Translations under genes and position numbers: made by a program
Source: Aquificaceae bacterium
GTDB lineage: Bacteria; Aquificota; Aquificia; Aquificales; Aquificaceae
NCBI GenBank assembly: GCA_026981975.1
Contig: JALSHV010000003.1
Coordinates: forward strand, 38,090-102,089
Length of the DNA stretch: 64,000 nt
Reading direction: 5' to 3'
Shown here: piece after piece, positions 44,014-53,586 of the stretch
Numbering within the stretch: position 1 is the first letter of the stretch
Layout: every line of letters begins with the position of its first letter
The notes under the pieces: model-generated
What the model saw: the letters and a program-made list of their open reading frames with translations, nothing else
Database searches by the model: none
Told to the model about the DNA's origin: nothing

Positions 44014-44825
44014 TGTATCCGGATCTTATAGAGATATTCGGCGTAAAGATATCTACCTACGGTATTTTAGTAGCCACAGCTCTTCTTATAGGATATTTCA
44101 CCCTTTTGAAATTAGCCAGAAGAGAAGGAATTTCCCCTGAAAAAGCCGAATCTGTCTTTCTGTATGCGGTTATTTTCGGTCTTATAGGTTCCAGAGTTGC
44201 TTTTATATTAGAACACCCTGAAAGTGTAGAAAGCTTTTTAGATCTAATAGCTATTTGGAAAGGGGGTTTGAGTTTTCTCGGCGGTTTAGCGGGAGGGATA
44301 GTAGGAGGACTTATAGCCGTAAAGAGAAATTCCATTCCTATTTGGAAAATGGCTGATGTGTCTTCTCCCACACTGGCATTAGCTCACTCAGTAGGAAGGC
44401 TCGGTTGCACAGCTGCGGGTTGCTGTTACGGCAGACCGGTTCCCAATGCTGAAGATGTCAGTGTGGGCATACACTTTATGAAGGACTTTCCTTTCTTTTA
44501 TATAGTGTTTCCTACGGGAGCTGTTGCTCCTCAGAGTATTCCCCTTTATCCTACCCAGCTTTTGGAAGCTGGTGGTAACTTTTTAATATTTCTTGTGCTT
44601 TTACTTTTAACAAAAAGAAAAAGTTTTGACGGAGAAGTTTTCAGTCTATACCTTCTCCTCTACGGAGCGGAGAGATTTGCTCTTGAGTTTTACAGAGGAG
44701 TAACACCCCCCTTACCGGGCATAGGCTTAACGTGGAATCAGGTGGTTTCCGTGATTATGATGATAAGTTCTTTAATTCTTTTCTTTATGCTCCGTGCTTC
44801 TGCTTCTCCCGCAAGAGAACGCTAA
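44013..44825 (+). CDS. lgt: Prolipoprotein diacylglyceryl transferase
   Basis: Transfers diacylglycerol to the lipobox cysteine of prolipoproteins in the inner membrane. It has about seven membrane helices, with the Lgt signature [18 protein letters not shown] near 130-147 and [12 protein letters not shown] near the end. Length 270 is usual. It follows the lipoprotein gene with a one-base overlap (TGATG) and overlaps the convergent mnmC2 gene by 41 bases. Confidence 0.95.
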   Translation: MYPDLIEIFGVKISTYGILVATALLIGYFTLLKLARREGISPEKAESVFLYAVIFGLIGSRVAFILEHPESVESFLDLIAIWKGGLSFLGGLAGGIVGGLIAVKRNSIPIWKMADVSSPTLALAHSVGRLGCTAAGCCYGRPVPNAEDVSVGIHFMKDFPFFYIVFPTGAVAPQSIPLYPTQLLEAGGNFLIFLVLLLLTKRKSFDGEVFSLYLLLYGAERFALEFYRGVTPPLPGIGLTWNQVVSVIMMISSLILFFMLRASASPARER

Positions 44826-45702
44826 TTCTGTAATCTATAAGAATTTCAATGGGTAATCTTTGCAAATCCGGATCTCTGAAAGGTATGCTATAGGGTGATC
44901 TTTTGAGTTTCTCCTCCTCTTTCTGACTTAAAGGAGGAATCTTTCCTTTTAAAGAAGCTACGGTGCCACTACTTTTTCTACCAACAGGTGTAGAACTCCC
45001 TACTCTGAATCCTAACCTTTTCAGGGCTTCTCTCACTGCTGATGAAGAAGTATAGGAAACCCAAATCCCTTTTTGATCCATTCTTTTTTTTATTTCATTT
45101 AGAAATTCAAGAGTCCAGAGCTCAGGATTTTTATAAGGAGAAAAAGGATCGTGAAAAACAGCGTCTGCTTTAAAGCTTTTAACTTCCTTTATTCTAAGAC
45201 GTGCATCTCCTTCCAGAAGAGTGAACTTTATTCCTTCCTTTTCTCCGTAAGGAACAAGGGACAGAATAAGTTCGTGAAATTTCTCGTAGGGTGCGGGAAG
45301 GGGGGGAATCTCTGCAAGTAAGTTTTTTTCAAAAGAAATAACCTCAACGTATATTTCAGGATTCTTTTGCTTTATATGGTATAAAGCCACAGTAACGTTG
45401 TAACCCAAACCGAAACCTATATCAAGAATTTTTATACTCTTTTTATTTGTATTTAAAAGACCAGAGGGAATGAGAAATTTGTAAATGCTCTCTGTAACAG
45501 CTCCCGCCGTTACGCTGTGATACGGTTCTCCGTATTTACCGCTGAAAAGGGTACAAGATCCATCTGCAGTTTTAAGTAATTTGTCAGCGTAGTTTTTAAG
45601 AGTCCACCTTTTTATATCTGCAATTAACCTGTGTATTTCAGAGTCTTCAAAGGAAAGATTTAAACTTCTAATTCTTTCCCTTATCAAATCCTCAACCCAC
45701 AA
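44785..45702 (-). CDS. Stand-alone MnmC2-type tRNA methyltransferase (DUF752)
   Basis: Methylates aminomethyl-uridine to methylaminomethyl-uridine at the tRNA wobble position, the last step that in E. coli is fused to an oxidase as MnmC. The SAM motif is [11 protein letters not shown] (around 92-102) and the family signature is [15 protein letters not shown] (around 182-196). No FAD oxidase domain is attached. A DUF752 protein of this kind has been characterised from Aquifex aeolicus. Length 305. It overlaps the GGDEF gene by 11 bases and convergent lgt by 41. Confidence 0.88.
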   Translation of the reverse strand: MWVEDLIRERIRSLNLSFEDSEIHRLIADIKRWTLKNYADKLLKTADGSCTLFSGKYGEPYHSVTAGAVTESIYKFLIPSGLLNTNKKSIKILDIGFGLGYNVTVALYHIKQKNPEIYVEVISFEKNLLAEIPPLPAPYEKFHELILSLVPYGEKEGIKFTLLEGDARLRIKEVKSFKADAVFHDPFSPYKNPELWTLEFLNEIKKRMDQKGIWVSYTSSSAVREALKRLGFRVGSSTPVGRKSSGTVASLKGKIPPLSQKEEEKLKRSPYSIPFRDPDLQRLPIEILIDYRISVLLREKQKHGA

Positions 45703-46729
45703 CCTTGTCCTTACCTGTTCTTTTAGCGGTGTAAAGATTATCGTCCGCTTCCCTTAGAAGTTCTTCAGGAGATTCTACTCCTTCTCTCATCTCCGATACA
45801 CCGAAGCTAGCTGTAACCCTTATTTTATTACCCTCGTGATCCACAGTATGATTGGATATGACATTACGCAGTCTCTCAGCGACCATAAGAGCTTCTTCCT
45901 TGGTTATACCCGGCAGTATTATGGTAAACTCTTCTCCTCCGGTTCTTGCGGGAATGTCCTTAGCTCTAAGATAATTTCTCAGAATATTACCCAGTTCTTT
46001 AAGAACTTTATCTCCCGCTAAATGACCGTAGGTATCGTTTATTCTTTTAAAATTGTCAAGATCCAGCATTATCACGGAAAAAGGATAACCGAACCTTTTA
46101 AAATCCCTGAAGAATTCCGAAAGAGTTCTCTCAAAGGATCTTCTGTTCCTAAGACCTGTAAGGGGATCTACGTTTGCTTCCTCTTTAACCCTTCGCAGTT
46201 CATCTCTAAGTCTTGAAATTTCCTCCTTTTGCTCTTCTAATTTTCTCATGAACTTACGGTTTATCCCTTTTAGTCCTTTTACTTCGTGCATTATCTTGTT
46301 GAGTATTCTCTGAAGGTTATCTTCCTGAACAGTTGACACAATACTTTCAAGCTTTTCCCCACCTGCGGAGATGTTCCTATCATGTTCGTGAACACTTTTA
46401 TAAACCTTTTGTATGCTTTCAAACAGTTCATCAATAATCTTCTCCACCACATTGGCAGATCTCTCTTCTTGTTTGTCCAATTTGATTTGGTAAAGATCAA
46501 AGTAAATATCAATGAGTTCACTTTTGGAAAGATTTAAATTGTTCTCTTTCATATAACAAAAAATCCTGAACCATCTTTCATAATTTTGAGGGGAGGGAAT
46601 AATCTTCTCCCTTGCCATAAAGGTTAAAACGTCTTTGACAATCTCACCGAGAAATTTAAAGTCTTCTTCAGTAAGAACAGAACCGTTAACCATTTTCTCT
46701 TGGAGTTTACATTTAATTTTCCTTCTCAT
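45692..46729 (-). CDS. GGDEF diguanylate cyclase with helical N-terminal domain
   Basis: 345 residues. The first ~180 are helical with a coiled coil near 150-185 and include PSPQNYERWF, a segment shared with other GGDEF proteins. The cyclase active site is RTGGEEF at 264-268, with an intact inhibitory RxxD (RAKD) five residues upstream, so it should make c-di-GMP under feedback control. There is no membrane helix. The start at 46729 lacks a clear ribosome site; an ATG at 46693 with AAGAG upstream is an alternative. It overlaps the MnmC2 gene by 11 bases. Confidence 0.9.
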   Translation of the reverse strand: MRRKIKCKLQEKMVNGSVLTEEDFKFLGEIVKDVLTFMAREKIIPSPQNYERWFRIFCYMKENNLNLSKSELIDIYFDLYQIKLDKQEERSANVVEKIIDELFESIQKVYKSVHEHDRNISAGGEKLESIVSTVQEDNLQRILNKIMHEVKGLKGINRKFMRKLEEQKEEISRLRDELRRVKEEANVDPLTGLRNRRSFERTLSEFFRDFKRFGYPFSVIMLDLDNFKRINDTYGHLAGDKVLKELGNILRNYLRAKDIPARTGGEEFTIILPGITKEEALMVAERLRNVISNHTVDHEGNKIRVTASFGVSEMREGVESPEELLREADDNLYTAKRTGKDKVVG

Positions 46730-46778
46730 TTTTAATTGATTTTATCACTTCATTTACAAAATAGCTTAAAATTTAAAT

Positions 46779-46940
46779 GTGGAAGGTTCAGCACTGCTTT
46801 TTATGTTGCTTTCTTGGGGACTGATTTTAGGGCTTAATATATTCTGCTTTACCCTTTTACTTACAAGAACAGAGAATGTTAACGTTTCTCCTACAAATCG
46901 CAGAGCAGTAGGAAAAGACGAAGAAGAGGAAATAACTTGA
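46779..46940 (+). CDS. Small single-helix membrane protein, 53 residues
   Basis: A GTG-started frame below the usual size cut. Residues about 4-28 form one hydrophobic helix (ALLFMLLSWGLILGLNIF), then a short polar tail ends in KDEEEEIT. Its stop forms a TTGA overlap with the start of mqnA, the junction style used by real genes in this window. There is no strong ribosome site before the GTG. It resembles small accessory subunits of transporters or oxidases in shape only; function is unknown. Confidence 0.5.
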   Translation: MEGSALLFMLLSWGLILGLNIFCFTLLLTRTENVNVSPTNRRAVGKDEEEEIT

Positions 46941-47668
46941 TTCCTATGCTTAGAATAGGGAAAGTTCCTTATCTTAACGCTCTTCCCCTTTTTCACTCTT
47001 TAAGAGGATTTGATCTTGTAGAAGGACACCCCGCTGAACTTGTAAAACTCCTAAGGGAAGGTAAAATAGAAGGCGGTATAGTTTCCTCTGTAGAGTATTT
47101 CTTTAACCCTGATCTGTATTACATACTTCCCAATGTATCCATATCCTCACGAGAGAAAGTTTGTTCTGTTCTTCTCCTTTCCGATAAACCCCTTAGGGAA
47201 ATTCGCAAGATAAAAGTTACCGCAAGCTCACTAACTTCCAGATATCTGATTTCGTATATATTTAAAAAAATCTATTCCATTACTCCGCAGGAAGTTTCCT
47301 CCGGTGAAGAAGCTTTTTTAGCAATAGGAGATGAAGCTCTTAAGCTCAAGAAGAAGTATTCCTTTACTTACGATCTCGGAGAGGAATGGTTTAAACATAC
47401 AAAACTACCCTTTGTTTTTGCTCTTTTTCTTATAAGAAAAGACACTCCAGAGGAGTGTGTTAGGGAACTCTACAAAAGACTACAAAAGTCTCTCAGAGAT
47501 TTCTTTACAAACAGAAAGGTTTCTCCCTTTACTCAAGAATACGTAAAGAACTGTATAGACTACTCACTTAAAGGTATTCACTTTAAATCTTTAAAAAAGT
47601 TCTTTGCTTTCATGGAGGAGGAAACGGGAAAACCCGCTCCTTCCTCTATCGTTCTCTTTCCCCTCTGA
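46937..47668 (+). CDS. mqnA: Chorismate dehydratase (futalosine pathway)
   Basis: First dedicated step of menaquinone synthesis by the futalosine route, making 3-enolpyruvyl-benzoate from chorismate. Family motifs are [23 protein letters not shown], and [19 protein letters not shown]. The TTG at 46937 is chosen because AGAGGA lies six bases upstream; an ATG three codons later is the alternative. Length 243 is slightly short. Its end overlaps convergent inositol-phosphate synthase by 23 bases. Other mqn genes are not in this window. Confidence 0.9.
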   Translation: MIPMLRIGKVPYLNALPLFHSLRGFDLVEGHPAELVKLLREGKIEGGIVSSVEYFFNPDLYYILPNVSISSREKVCSVLLLSDKPLREIRKIKVTASSLTSRYLISYIFKKIYSITPQEVSSGEEAFLAIGDEALKLKKKYSFTYDLGEEWFKHTKLPFVFALFLIRKDTPEECVRELYKRLQKSLRDFFTNRKVSPFTQEYVKNCIDYSLKGIHFKSLKKFFAFMEEETGKPAPSSIVLFPL

Positions 47669-48752
47669 TGAACTCTTCAACCATCTTCTTTGCTTGCCAA
47701 TCAGGATACTGAACAGGCGGGTGTTTCATTGTATAAGCACTTATTGAATACAGAGGTCCTCCTATACCTCTATCCCTTGCAAGCTTTGCACATCTTATAG
47801 CATCTATCATTGATCCCGCACTGTTGGGGGAATCTTCCACATCTAATTTAAGTTCCACATACATAGGAACATCTCCAAAGAGCTTGCCTTCAAGTCTTAT
47901 ATAAGCTATTTTGCGATCCTTTAACCAAGGAACCCAATCTGAGGGTCCTATGTGAACACTTTCCCAGCTCATACCGTTGGGAATCAAGGAAGTAACAGCT
48001 TCAGTTTTAGACACTTTTTTTGTTTTGAGTCTTTCTCTGGCAAGCATGTTTAGAAAATCTGTATTGCCGCCAAAGTTCAACTGATAGGTTCTTTCCACTT
48101 TAACCCCTCTGTCTAAAAAGAGCTGAGTCAAAGTTCTGTGAACTATTGTAGCTCCCACTTGGGATTTTATATCATCTCCTACAACAGGAATCCCTCTTTC
48201 CTCAAATTTCTTAGCCCATTTTGGATCAGATACTATAAAAGTAGGCATTGCGTTTATAAAAGAGACACCTGCTTCAAGACAAGCACGTGCGTAAAATCTC
48301 GCCGCTTCTTCGGATCCGACAGGAACGTAGTTTATAAGGACATCGGCTTCGGTCTCCCTTAAAACCCTTACAACGTCTTCAAGTTCGTCTTCCTTTTCCT
48401 GAGCAAGAACAAAGGTTCTGTCTTCCGGATAGTCCCTCATATGGGGGGCGAATCCGTCCAAAACCTTGCCCATTCTGACTTTTACTCCCATATAGGGGAC
48501 ATCGGGTTCAAAAACAGCAGTGCAATTTGGCGGTGCAAATATAGCTTCAGAAACGTCTTTGCCTACTTTTCTGGCATCTATGTCCCACGCTGCTACTATT
48601 TCCAAATCCCACGGTTTGTATCCCCCCACATCTTCGTGCATAAGCCCACTGCAATCCAATGTGCCTTTTTTCTTGTAATAGTAAATTCCCTGCACAAGAG
48701 AACTGGCACAATTTCCAACACCTGCTATAGCAACTCTGACTTTCCCACCCAT
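47646..48752 (-). CDS. Myo-inositol-1-phosphate synthase
   Basis: Makes inositol-3-phosphate from glucose-6-phosphate with NAD. It has [18 protein letters not shown] at the N-terminus, [20 protein letters not shown], and [17 protein letters not shown], all typical of the archaeal/actinobacterial-type enzyme. The ATG at 48752 follows AAAGGAGGTG; a GTG three codons earlier is too close. About 368 residues. It has its own promoter. In thermophiles the product may feed inositol lipids or compatible solutes such as di-inositol phosphate, which is inference here. Confidence 0.93.
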   Translation of the reverse strand: MGGKVRVAIAGVGNCASSLVQGIYYYKKKGTLDCSGLMHEDVGGYKPWDLEIVAAWDIDARKVGKDVSEAIFAPPNCTAVFEPDVPYMGVKVRMGKVLDGFAPHMRDYPEDRTFVLAQEKEDELEDVVRVLRETEADVLINYVPVGSEEAARFYARACLEAGVSFINAMPTFIVSDPKWAKKFEERGIPVVGDDIKSQVGATIVHRTLTQLFLDRGVKVERTYQLNFGGNTDFLNMLARERLKTKKVSKTEAVTSLIPNGMSWESVHIGPSDWVPWLKDRKIAYIRLEGKLFGDVPMYVELKLDVEDSPNSAGSMIDAIRCAKLARDRGIGGPLYSISAYTMKHPPVQYPDWQAKKMVEEFIRGERER

Positions 48753-48809
48753 TCTCTCCACCTCCTTTAAGGGTGTTTAAAGTCTTTTTATTGATGTCTC
48801 TTACCTTAA

Positions 48810-48838
48810 ATTATATTAACACTAACCTTAAGTTACAA
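48810..48838 (-). promoter_or_regulatory. Strong sigma-70-type promoter for inositol-phosphate synthase
   Basis: On the minus strand, TTGTAA (48833-48838) and a perfect TATAAT (48810-48815) are 17 bases apart. The -10 box lies about 57 bases before the ATG at 48752, leaving a leader that carries the AAAGGAGGTG ribosome site. Confidence 0.75.
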
Positions 48839-48848
48839 GCTCTTACTT

Positions 48849-50981
48849 TTAAAAAAGAACTCCTTCTTTTCCGGTTATACTCTTAAGGTCTGTGTGCTTT
48901 CCTATTATTTCAAGAAACTCTTCTTCACTAATGGTCTTTATCCCCAGCCTTTTAGCTTTGCTTAATTTTGTTCTACCAGGATCCTTTCCCACCACCAAGT
49001 AGGTAGTCTTTGAAGTTACACTGTTGGAGAAAATTCCACCCAGACTTTCCACTATCCCAGCCGCCTGCTCCCGAGAACAGCAGTTCAAGCTTCCTGTAAA
49101 GACAAAAACCATACCCTTTAAAGGTCCTTCCTTCTTTTCTTTCTTAAGGTTTACGCCCGCTTTTTCCAGTTTTTTTATAACCTCAAGATTCTCCTTTCTT
49201 AAGAAAAACTCCTTTATACTCTTCGCTACAGTAATACCTATGCCTTCTAACGAGATAAGCTCTTCTAACGAGATTTTCTCCAAATCCCATATACTCTTTA
49301 TTTTCTCTACCAGTTTTTTGGCGGTTGTAAGTCCAACGTATCTTATACCAAGGCCGTATATAACCCTCTCTAAGCTCCTTTTTTTAGACTCTTGTATTGA
49401 GCTGTATAGATTAAAAGCTGCTTTTTCCGCAAATCCCGGCAGTTTAACAAGATCCGTAGGCTTTAAGTAGTAAAGATCCCCTACGTCTTTTACAAGATCT
49501 TTTTCGTATAAGGCTTTTGCAGTTGCTTCTCCTAATCCTCTTATATCCATTGCCTCTCTGCTTCCCCAGTGTATAAGCCTGAGTATAACTTGAGCGGGAC
49601 AGGCTATATTTATACAGCGCCATGCCACTTCTGTGGGTAATTTTACAAGTTGTGATCCACAGGAAGGACAGTTTTCAGGGAACTTTATGGGCTTTTCTTC
49701 CCCTTTTCTTGCTTCTTTTACAACCTCAACAACATAGGGAATCACTTCCCCCGCTCTTTCAATAAGCAGGGTATCTCCTATTCTTATATCTTTTTCCTTT
49801 ATAAAATCTTCGTTAAACAAAGATACAGAAGAAACTGTTACTCCACCTATTTGAACCGGTTCTAACTTGCCTACCGGTGTCACAGTTCCCACTCTACCCA
49901 CTTGAAATACAACTCCTATGAGTTTCGTGGTTGCCTGCTTGGGTTTGAACTTAAAGGCTATAGCCCACCGCGGATGATGAGAAGTAAAGCCCAGCACCGT
50001 ATAGTATTCCCTACGGTTTACCTTTACAACCATTCCGTCTATTTCGTAGGGATATCTTTCTCTCTTTTCCTCCCATTCCTTGCAGTAACTTATAACTTCT
50101 TCTATACCTTCACACAGTTTCATATCGGGAAAAGGAGTGCTGAAACCCAAAAGATGAAGCATTTTTATAGCTTCGTAATGAGTCGGAGGATACGCAGATT
50201 GCGGTTCCACGTAAGAAACTTGATACACTACAGCAGATAGTTTTCTCTTAGCAACTTCAGCAGGATTCTGGAGCCTAACAGAACCCGCCGCTGCATTTCT
50301 TGGATTGGCAAAGGGAGGCAATCCCTCTTCAAGTCTGTCTTCGTTCATTTTCTTGAATTCCTCTTTACTTATTAAAACTTCTCCCCTTATTTCTATCAGA
50401 TCTATACCGTAACGGGAGAATTCTGCTCTTAAAGGGATAGTTCTTATAGTTCTGAGATTTGCAGTGATATCCTCTCCTGTTTCTCCATCGCCACGAGTTG
50501 CTCCTCTTATGAGTATATCTTTTTTGTAAACAAGTGCTATTCCTGCTCCATCATACTTAGGTTCCACACTATACTGAACCCTATTAAGTCCCGTTAGCTC
50601 TCTTACTCTCCTATCAAAATCTCTTAATTCCTCTTGGGTGTATGCGTTGTCAAGAGAAAGCATAGGAGCGTAGTGATTAACTGTTGCAAAAAAACCCGTT
50701 ATCTCGCTGGCAACTCTTTGAGTAGGGGAATCAGGTGTTATTAGAGAAGGATACTTTTTTTCAAGATCTCTTAAGGTTCTGAAGAGCTGATCGTATTCAT
50801 AGTCAGATATTACAGGAGAATTCTGAATGTAATACTTATAATCGTGGTAGCGTATAACTTTTCTTAAAAGATCCACATACTTCAGAGCAGAGTTGTAATC
50901 CGAGGTTTTAATACGCGGAATATCTTTAAGCAGTCTTCTTGTCAACTCAATAAGTTCTCTTTCTTTTTCCGCAGAATACAT
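48849..50981 (-). CDS. ligA: NAD-dependent DNA ligase
   Basis: Seals nicks in replication and repair. The N-terminal Ia domain contains YDQLFRTL. The AMP-accepting lysine is K142 in VEPKYDGAGIAL (KYDG rather than the common KIDG). A zinc finger with CPSCGSQL and CINIACPAQ, helix-hairpin-helix repeats and a C-terminal BRCT domain (VFVFTGSLNCCSREQA) follow. At 710 residues it is slightly long. It stands alone on the minus strand, 96 bases upstream of the inositol-phosphate synthase gene. Confidence 0.97.
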   Translation of the reverse strand: MYSAEKERELIELTRRLLKDIPRIKTSDYNSALKYVDLLRKVIRYHDYKYYIQNSPVISDYEYDQLFRTLRDLEKKYPSLITPDSPTQRVASEITGFFATVNHYAPMLSLDNAYTQEELRDFDRRVRELTGLNRVQYSVEPKYDGAGIALVYKKDILIRGATRGDGETGEDITANLRTIRTIPLRAEFSRYGIDLIEIRGEVLISKEEFKKMNEDRLEEGLPPFANPRNAAAGSVRLQNPAEVAKRKLSAVVYQVSYVEPQSAYPPTHYEAIKMLHLLGFSTPFPDMKLCEGIEEVISYCKEWEEKRERYPYEIDGMVVKVNRREYYTVLGFTSHHPRWAIAFKFKPKQATTKLIGVVFQVGRVGTVTPVGKLEPVQIGGVTVSSVSLFNEDFIKEKDIRIGDTLLIERAGEVIPYVVEVVKEARKGEEKPIKFPENCPSCGSQLVKLPTEVAWRCINIACPAQVILRLIHWGSREAMDIRGLGEATAKALYEKDLVKDVGDLYYLKPTDLVKLPGFAEKAAFNLYSSIQESKKRSLERVIYGLGIRYVGLTTAKKLVEKIKSIWDLEKISLEELISLEGIGITVAKSIKEFFLRKENLEVIKKLEKAGVNLKKEKKEGPLKGMVFVFTGSLNCCSREQAAGIVESLGGIFSNSVTSKTTYLVVGKDPGRTKLSKAKRLGIKTISEEEFLEIIGKHTDLKSITGKEGVLF

Positions 50982-51013
50982 ATTCAGTTAGTAGTATAAT
51001 TCACAAAAAGAAG

Positions 51014-51865
51014 ATGAAAATAGGCTTTATAGGCTTAGGGAAACTGGGCAGAGCTATTGCTGAAAGGTTGATTGAATCAGGAATTGAGTTGGTAGTTTGG
51101 AACAGAACAGTTGAAAAGGCAAAAGAATTAGGAATCCCTACAGTTAACTGTCCCGCTGAGCTTACTAAGGTTGTTGATAAGGTTTTCATTATAGTTTTTG
51201 ATTCCCAAGCTTCCGAAGAAGTTTTATTCGGTAAAGGAGGACTAGTGGAAGGGGAAATAGAAGGAAAAACGATAGTAGATATGACAACCAACCATTTCTT
51301 ATACGTTAAAACAGCGGAAAGGGAGCTTAAAAACCACGGTGCTTTTTACTTAGACGCTCCAGTGTTTGGCAGTGTTATTCCTGCGCGCAAGGGAGAACTC
51401 ACAACGGTTATAGGCGGAAACAGACAGAAGTTTGAAGAAGTTCGTCCCATTTTTGAGAAATTCTGTAAAAAGATTTTTTACGTAAAAGAAGCTGGAAAAG
51501 CAACAAAGATAAAACTTCTTAACAACTTCGTCTTAGGAGGGATAATGGATATACTGGCAGAGTCAATTGCCATAGCGGTAAAAGCGGGAATAGAAAAGGA
51601 TTTATTCATAGATGTGCTAAGTGCAGGTGCAGGTAATTCCTATATACTAAACGCTAAAAAGGAAAAAATTCTAAAGGAAGACTTTTCTCCGCACTTTTCG
51701 GTGAATCTCATCTACAAAGATCTCCATTATGCACAGGATCTTTTGAAAGAACTTGAACTTTTCTCCTTCACACTTTCAGCTGTGAAGGAAACATACGGGC
51801 TTGCCAAAAAAGAAGGATTAGGAGAAGAGGATTTTTCAGCAGTGTATAAACTCTTGAGTCTATAA
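51014..51865 (+). CDS. Beta-hydroxyacid dehydrogenase (3-hydroxyisobutyrate / glyoxylate-succinic semialdehyde reductase family)
   Basis: NAD(P)-dependent reductase or dehydrogenase of small hydroxy acids. The Rossmann motif is IGFIGLGKLGRAIAERL, the substrate motif is FYLDAPVFGSV (usually DAPVSGG) and the catalytic lysine lies in KIKLLNN near 174. Length 283. Glyoxylate or succinic semialdehyde reduction is the likeliest role in related thermophiles, but the substrate is not certain. It is followed 8 bases later by an aminotransferase gene. Confidence 0.82.
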   Translation: MKIGFIGLGKLGRAIAERLIESGIELVVWNRTVEKAKELGIPTVNCPAELTKVVDKVFIIVFDSQASEEVLFGKGGLVEGEIEGKTIVDMTTNHFLYVKTAERELKNHGAFYLDAPVFGSVIPARKGELTTVIGGNRQKFEEVRPIFEKFCKKIFYVKEAGKATKIKLLNNFVLGGIMDILAESIAIAVKAGIEKDLFIDVLSAGAGNSYILNAKKEKILKEDFSPHFSVNLIYKDLHYAQDLLKELELFSFTLSAVKETYGLAKKEGLGEEDFSAVYKLLSL

Positions 51866-51873
51866 TTTTCCTT

Positions 51874-53046
51874 ATGCTTTCAAAACGTGTGTCTCAGCTT
51901 GAAGCTTCTCCTACCTTAGTTATAACCGCTAAGGCAAAGGAATTAAAAAGTAAGGGAGTAGATGTAATAGGCTTCGGTGCGGGAGAACCGGATTTTGATA
52001 CACCCGATTTTATAAAGGAAGCTTGTATAAAGGCTTTGCAAGATGGGAAAACTAAATACTCACCGCCTGCTGGAATTCCAGAACTAAGAGAAGCGGTTTC
52101 GGAAAAACTCAGAAGAGAAAACAAACTGAATTACGAACCTTCGGATATCGTAATCACTTGCGGAGCAAAAATGGCTCTTTTTCTGGTATTTTCCGTTCTT
52201 TTAAATCAAGGCGATGAGGTGCTTCTGCCCACACCTTACTGGGTTACTTATCCCGAACAGATCAAACTGTTAGAGGGTAAGCCTGTCAAAGTTCCCACAG
52301 GAAAAGATTTCGTCCTAACTGTGGATCTTTTAAAAGAATACACCACAGACAAGACAAAAGCGCTTGTGATAAACTCTCCTAACAATCCCACAGGGGTTGT
52401 TTATCCACCTGAAGTTTTAAAAGAAATAGCCACCTTTTGCTATGAAAAGGGGATTTTTATAATATCCGACGAATGTTATGAAGCCTTCGTTTATGAAAAT
52501 GCGGAGTTTATAAGCACAGCGTCCTTTTCAGATTCTTTAAGAGAAATAACCTTCACTGTGAACGCCTTTTCCAAAACTTACTCTATGACAGGTTGGAGAA
52601 TAGGCTACGTAGCCTGCCCACCCCCTTTTGTGAAAGCTATAGCCAGTCTAAACAGTCAAACCATATCCAACGCAACCACCTTTGCTCAATACGGCGCTCT
52701 TGAAGCTTTAAAGAATCCTTCAGCTTCCGAGTATGTAAATAAGATGAGATTGGAATTCCGTAAGAGAAGAGATAAAGCCTACGAACTTTTAAGATCAATA
52801 CCTCACATAAGTTTAATCAAACCTCAAGGAGCTTTTTACCTGTTCCCCGATTTCTCCTACTACGCCCAAAAACTGGGAAACGATATCAAATTAGCTGAAG
52901 AACTCCTTGAAAGAGGAAAAGTTGCTTGCGTGCCGGGATCTGCCTTCGGAACAGAAGGATTTTTGAGAATATCTTACGCAATAGATACAGAGAGTTTAGA
53001 AGAAGGTATAATCAGAATAAGCAGAACCCTTGAAAACCTATCCTAA
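51874..53046 (+). CDS. aspC: Aspartate/prephenate-type aminotransferase (class I, PLP)
   Basis: Fold-type I aminotransferase. It begins RVSQLEASPTLVITAKAKEL and has GFGAGEPDFDTP, NSPNNPTGVVYP and the PLP lysine in FSKTYSMTGWRIGY (about 236). Length 390. It belongs to the thermophile aspartate aminotransferase group (1b), members of which can also act on prephenate. Main role: nitrogen transfer between glutamate and oxaloacetate. It is co-directional with the genes before and after it. Confidence 0.9.
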   Translation: MLSKRVSQLEASPTLVITAKAKELKSKGVDVIGFGAGEPDFDTPDFIKEACIKALQDGKTKYSPPAGIPELREAVSEKLRRENKLNYEPSDIVITCGAKMALFLVFSVLLNQGDEVLLPTPYWVTYPEQIKLLEGKPVKVPTGKDFVLTVDLLKEYTTDKTKALVINSPNNPTGVVYPPEVLKEIATFCYEKGIFIISDECYEAFVYENAEFISTASFSDSLREITFTVNAFSKTYSMTGWRIGYVACPPPFVKAIASLNSQTISNATTFAQYGALEALKNPSASEYVNKMRLEFRKRRDKAYELLRSIPHISLIKPQGAFYLFPDFSYYAQKLGNDIKLAEELLERGKVACVPGSAFGTEGFLRISYAIDTESLEEGIIRISRTLENLS

Positions 53047-53085
53047 TACCTTAAATATTTTTTATTGATGAAGGAGGTTAAAAAG

Positions 53086-53586
53086 ATGTTGCGGATTTTG
53101 GTAGGTGTTCTTGCTCTCCTCATACTTTCCTGTGAAGGGAATAGAGAAACTTCCTATACTTCGGAACAAACTGAGGCAGTAGAAGGGAAGAATATAATTC
53201 CTCAGAAAAAATACGCTTTACTAATAGTGGAGAGCAAGAGCTGTATTTACTGTAAGCAACTAAACAAGGACATAGAAAGAGAAAAAGCCCTTAAAGAAGC
53301 TCTAAAAGATATAGACCTATTCCGTATCCTGTACGAAAGTAAAGCCCCGGTAAAAGCAAATTTCGGAGGGAAGTTAATAGAATTAAGTGAAAACGAGTTA
53401 GCTAAAAATCTAAATGCCTTATCTTTTCCTTATCTTATTTTTTACGATAAGCAGGGGAATATAATTCTTCAAATTCCGGGATACGTGTATCCTCAACAGC
53501 TTATATGTTTGATAGACTACGTCAAGACGGAAGCGTATAAGGAAGAGGACGTAAACACTTACGTAAAAAAGAGGAACTGTGCGTGA
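53086..53586 (+). CDS. Thioredoxin-fold lipoprotein with CxxC
   Basis: A lipid-anchored periplasmic thioredoxin-like protein. The ATG at 53086 has AAGGAGG eight bases upstream and gives a lipoprotein signal with the lipobox LILSC. The frame is open from 53065 but the ribosome site lies inside that extension. The redox motif is KSCIYCKQL, and the cis-proline loop is SFPYLIFY. The fold matches SoxW-type or thioredoxin-like (DUF255-related) proteins. It overlaps gph by GTGA. Possible roles: cytochrome maturation or reduction of sulfur-enzyme disulfides, not decided here. Confidence 0.78.
   Translation: MLRILVGVLALLILSCEGNRETSYTSEQTEAVEGKNIIPQKKYALLIVESKSCIYCKQLNKDIEREKALKEALKDIDLFRILYESKAPVKANFGGKLIELSENELAKNLNALSFPYLIFYDKQGNIILQIPGYVYPQQLICLIDYVKTEAYKEEDVNTYVKKRNCA

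Noticed and set aside
46766..46996. 76-residue minus-strand frame
   Set aside because: It is the reverse of the small membrane protein and mqnA start; no family features or ribosome site.
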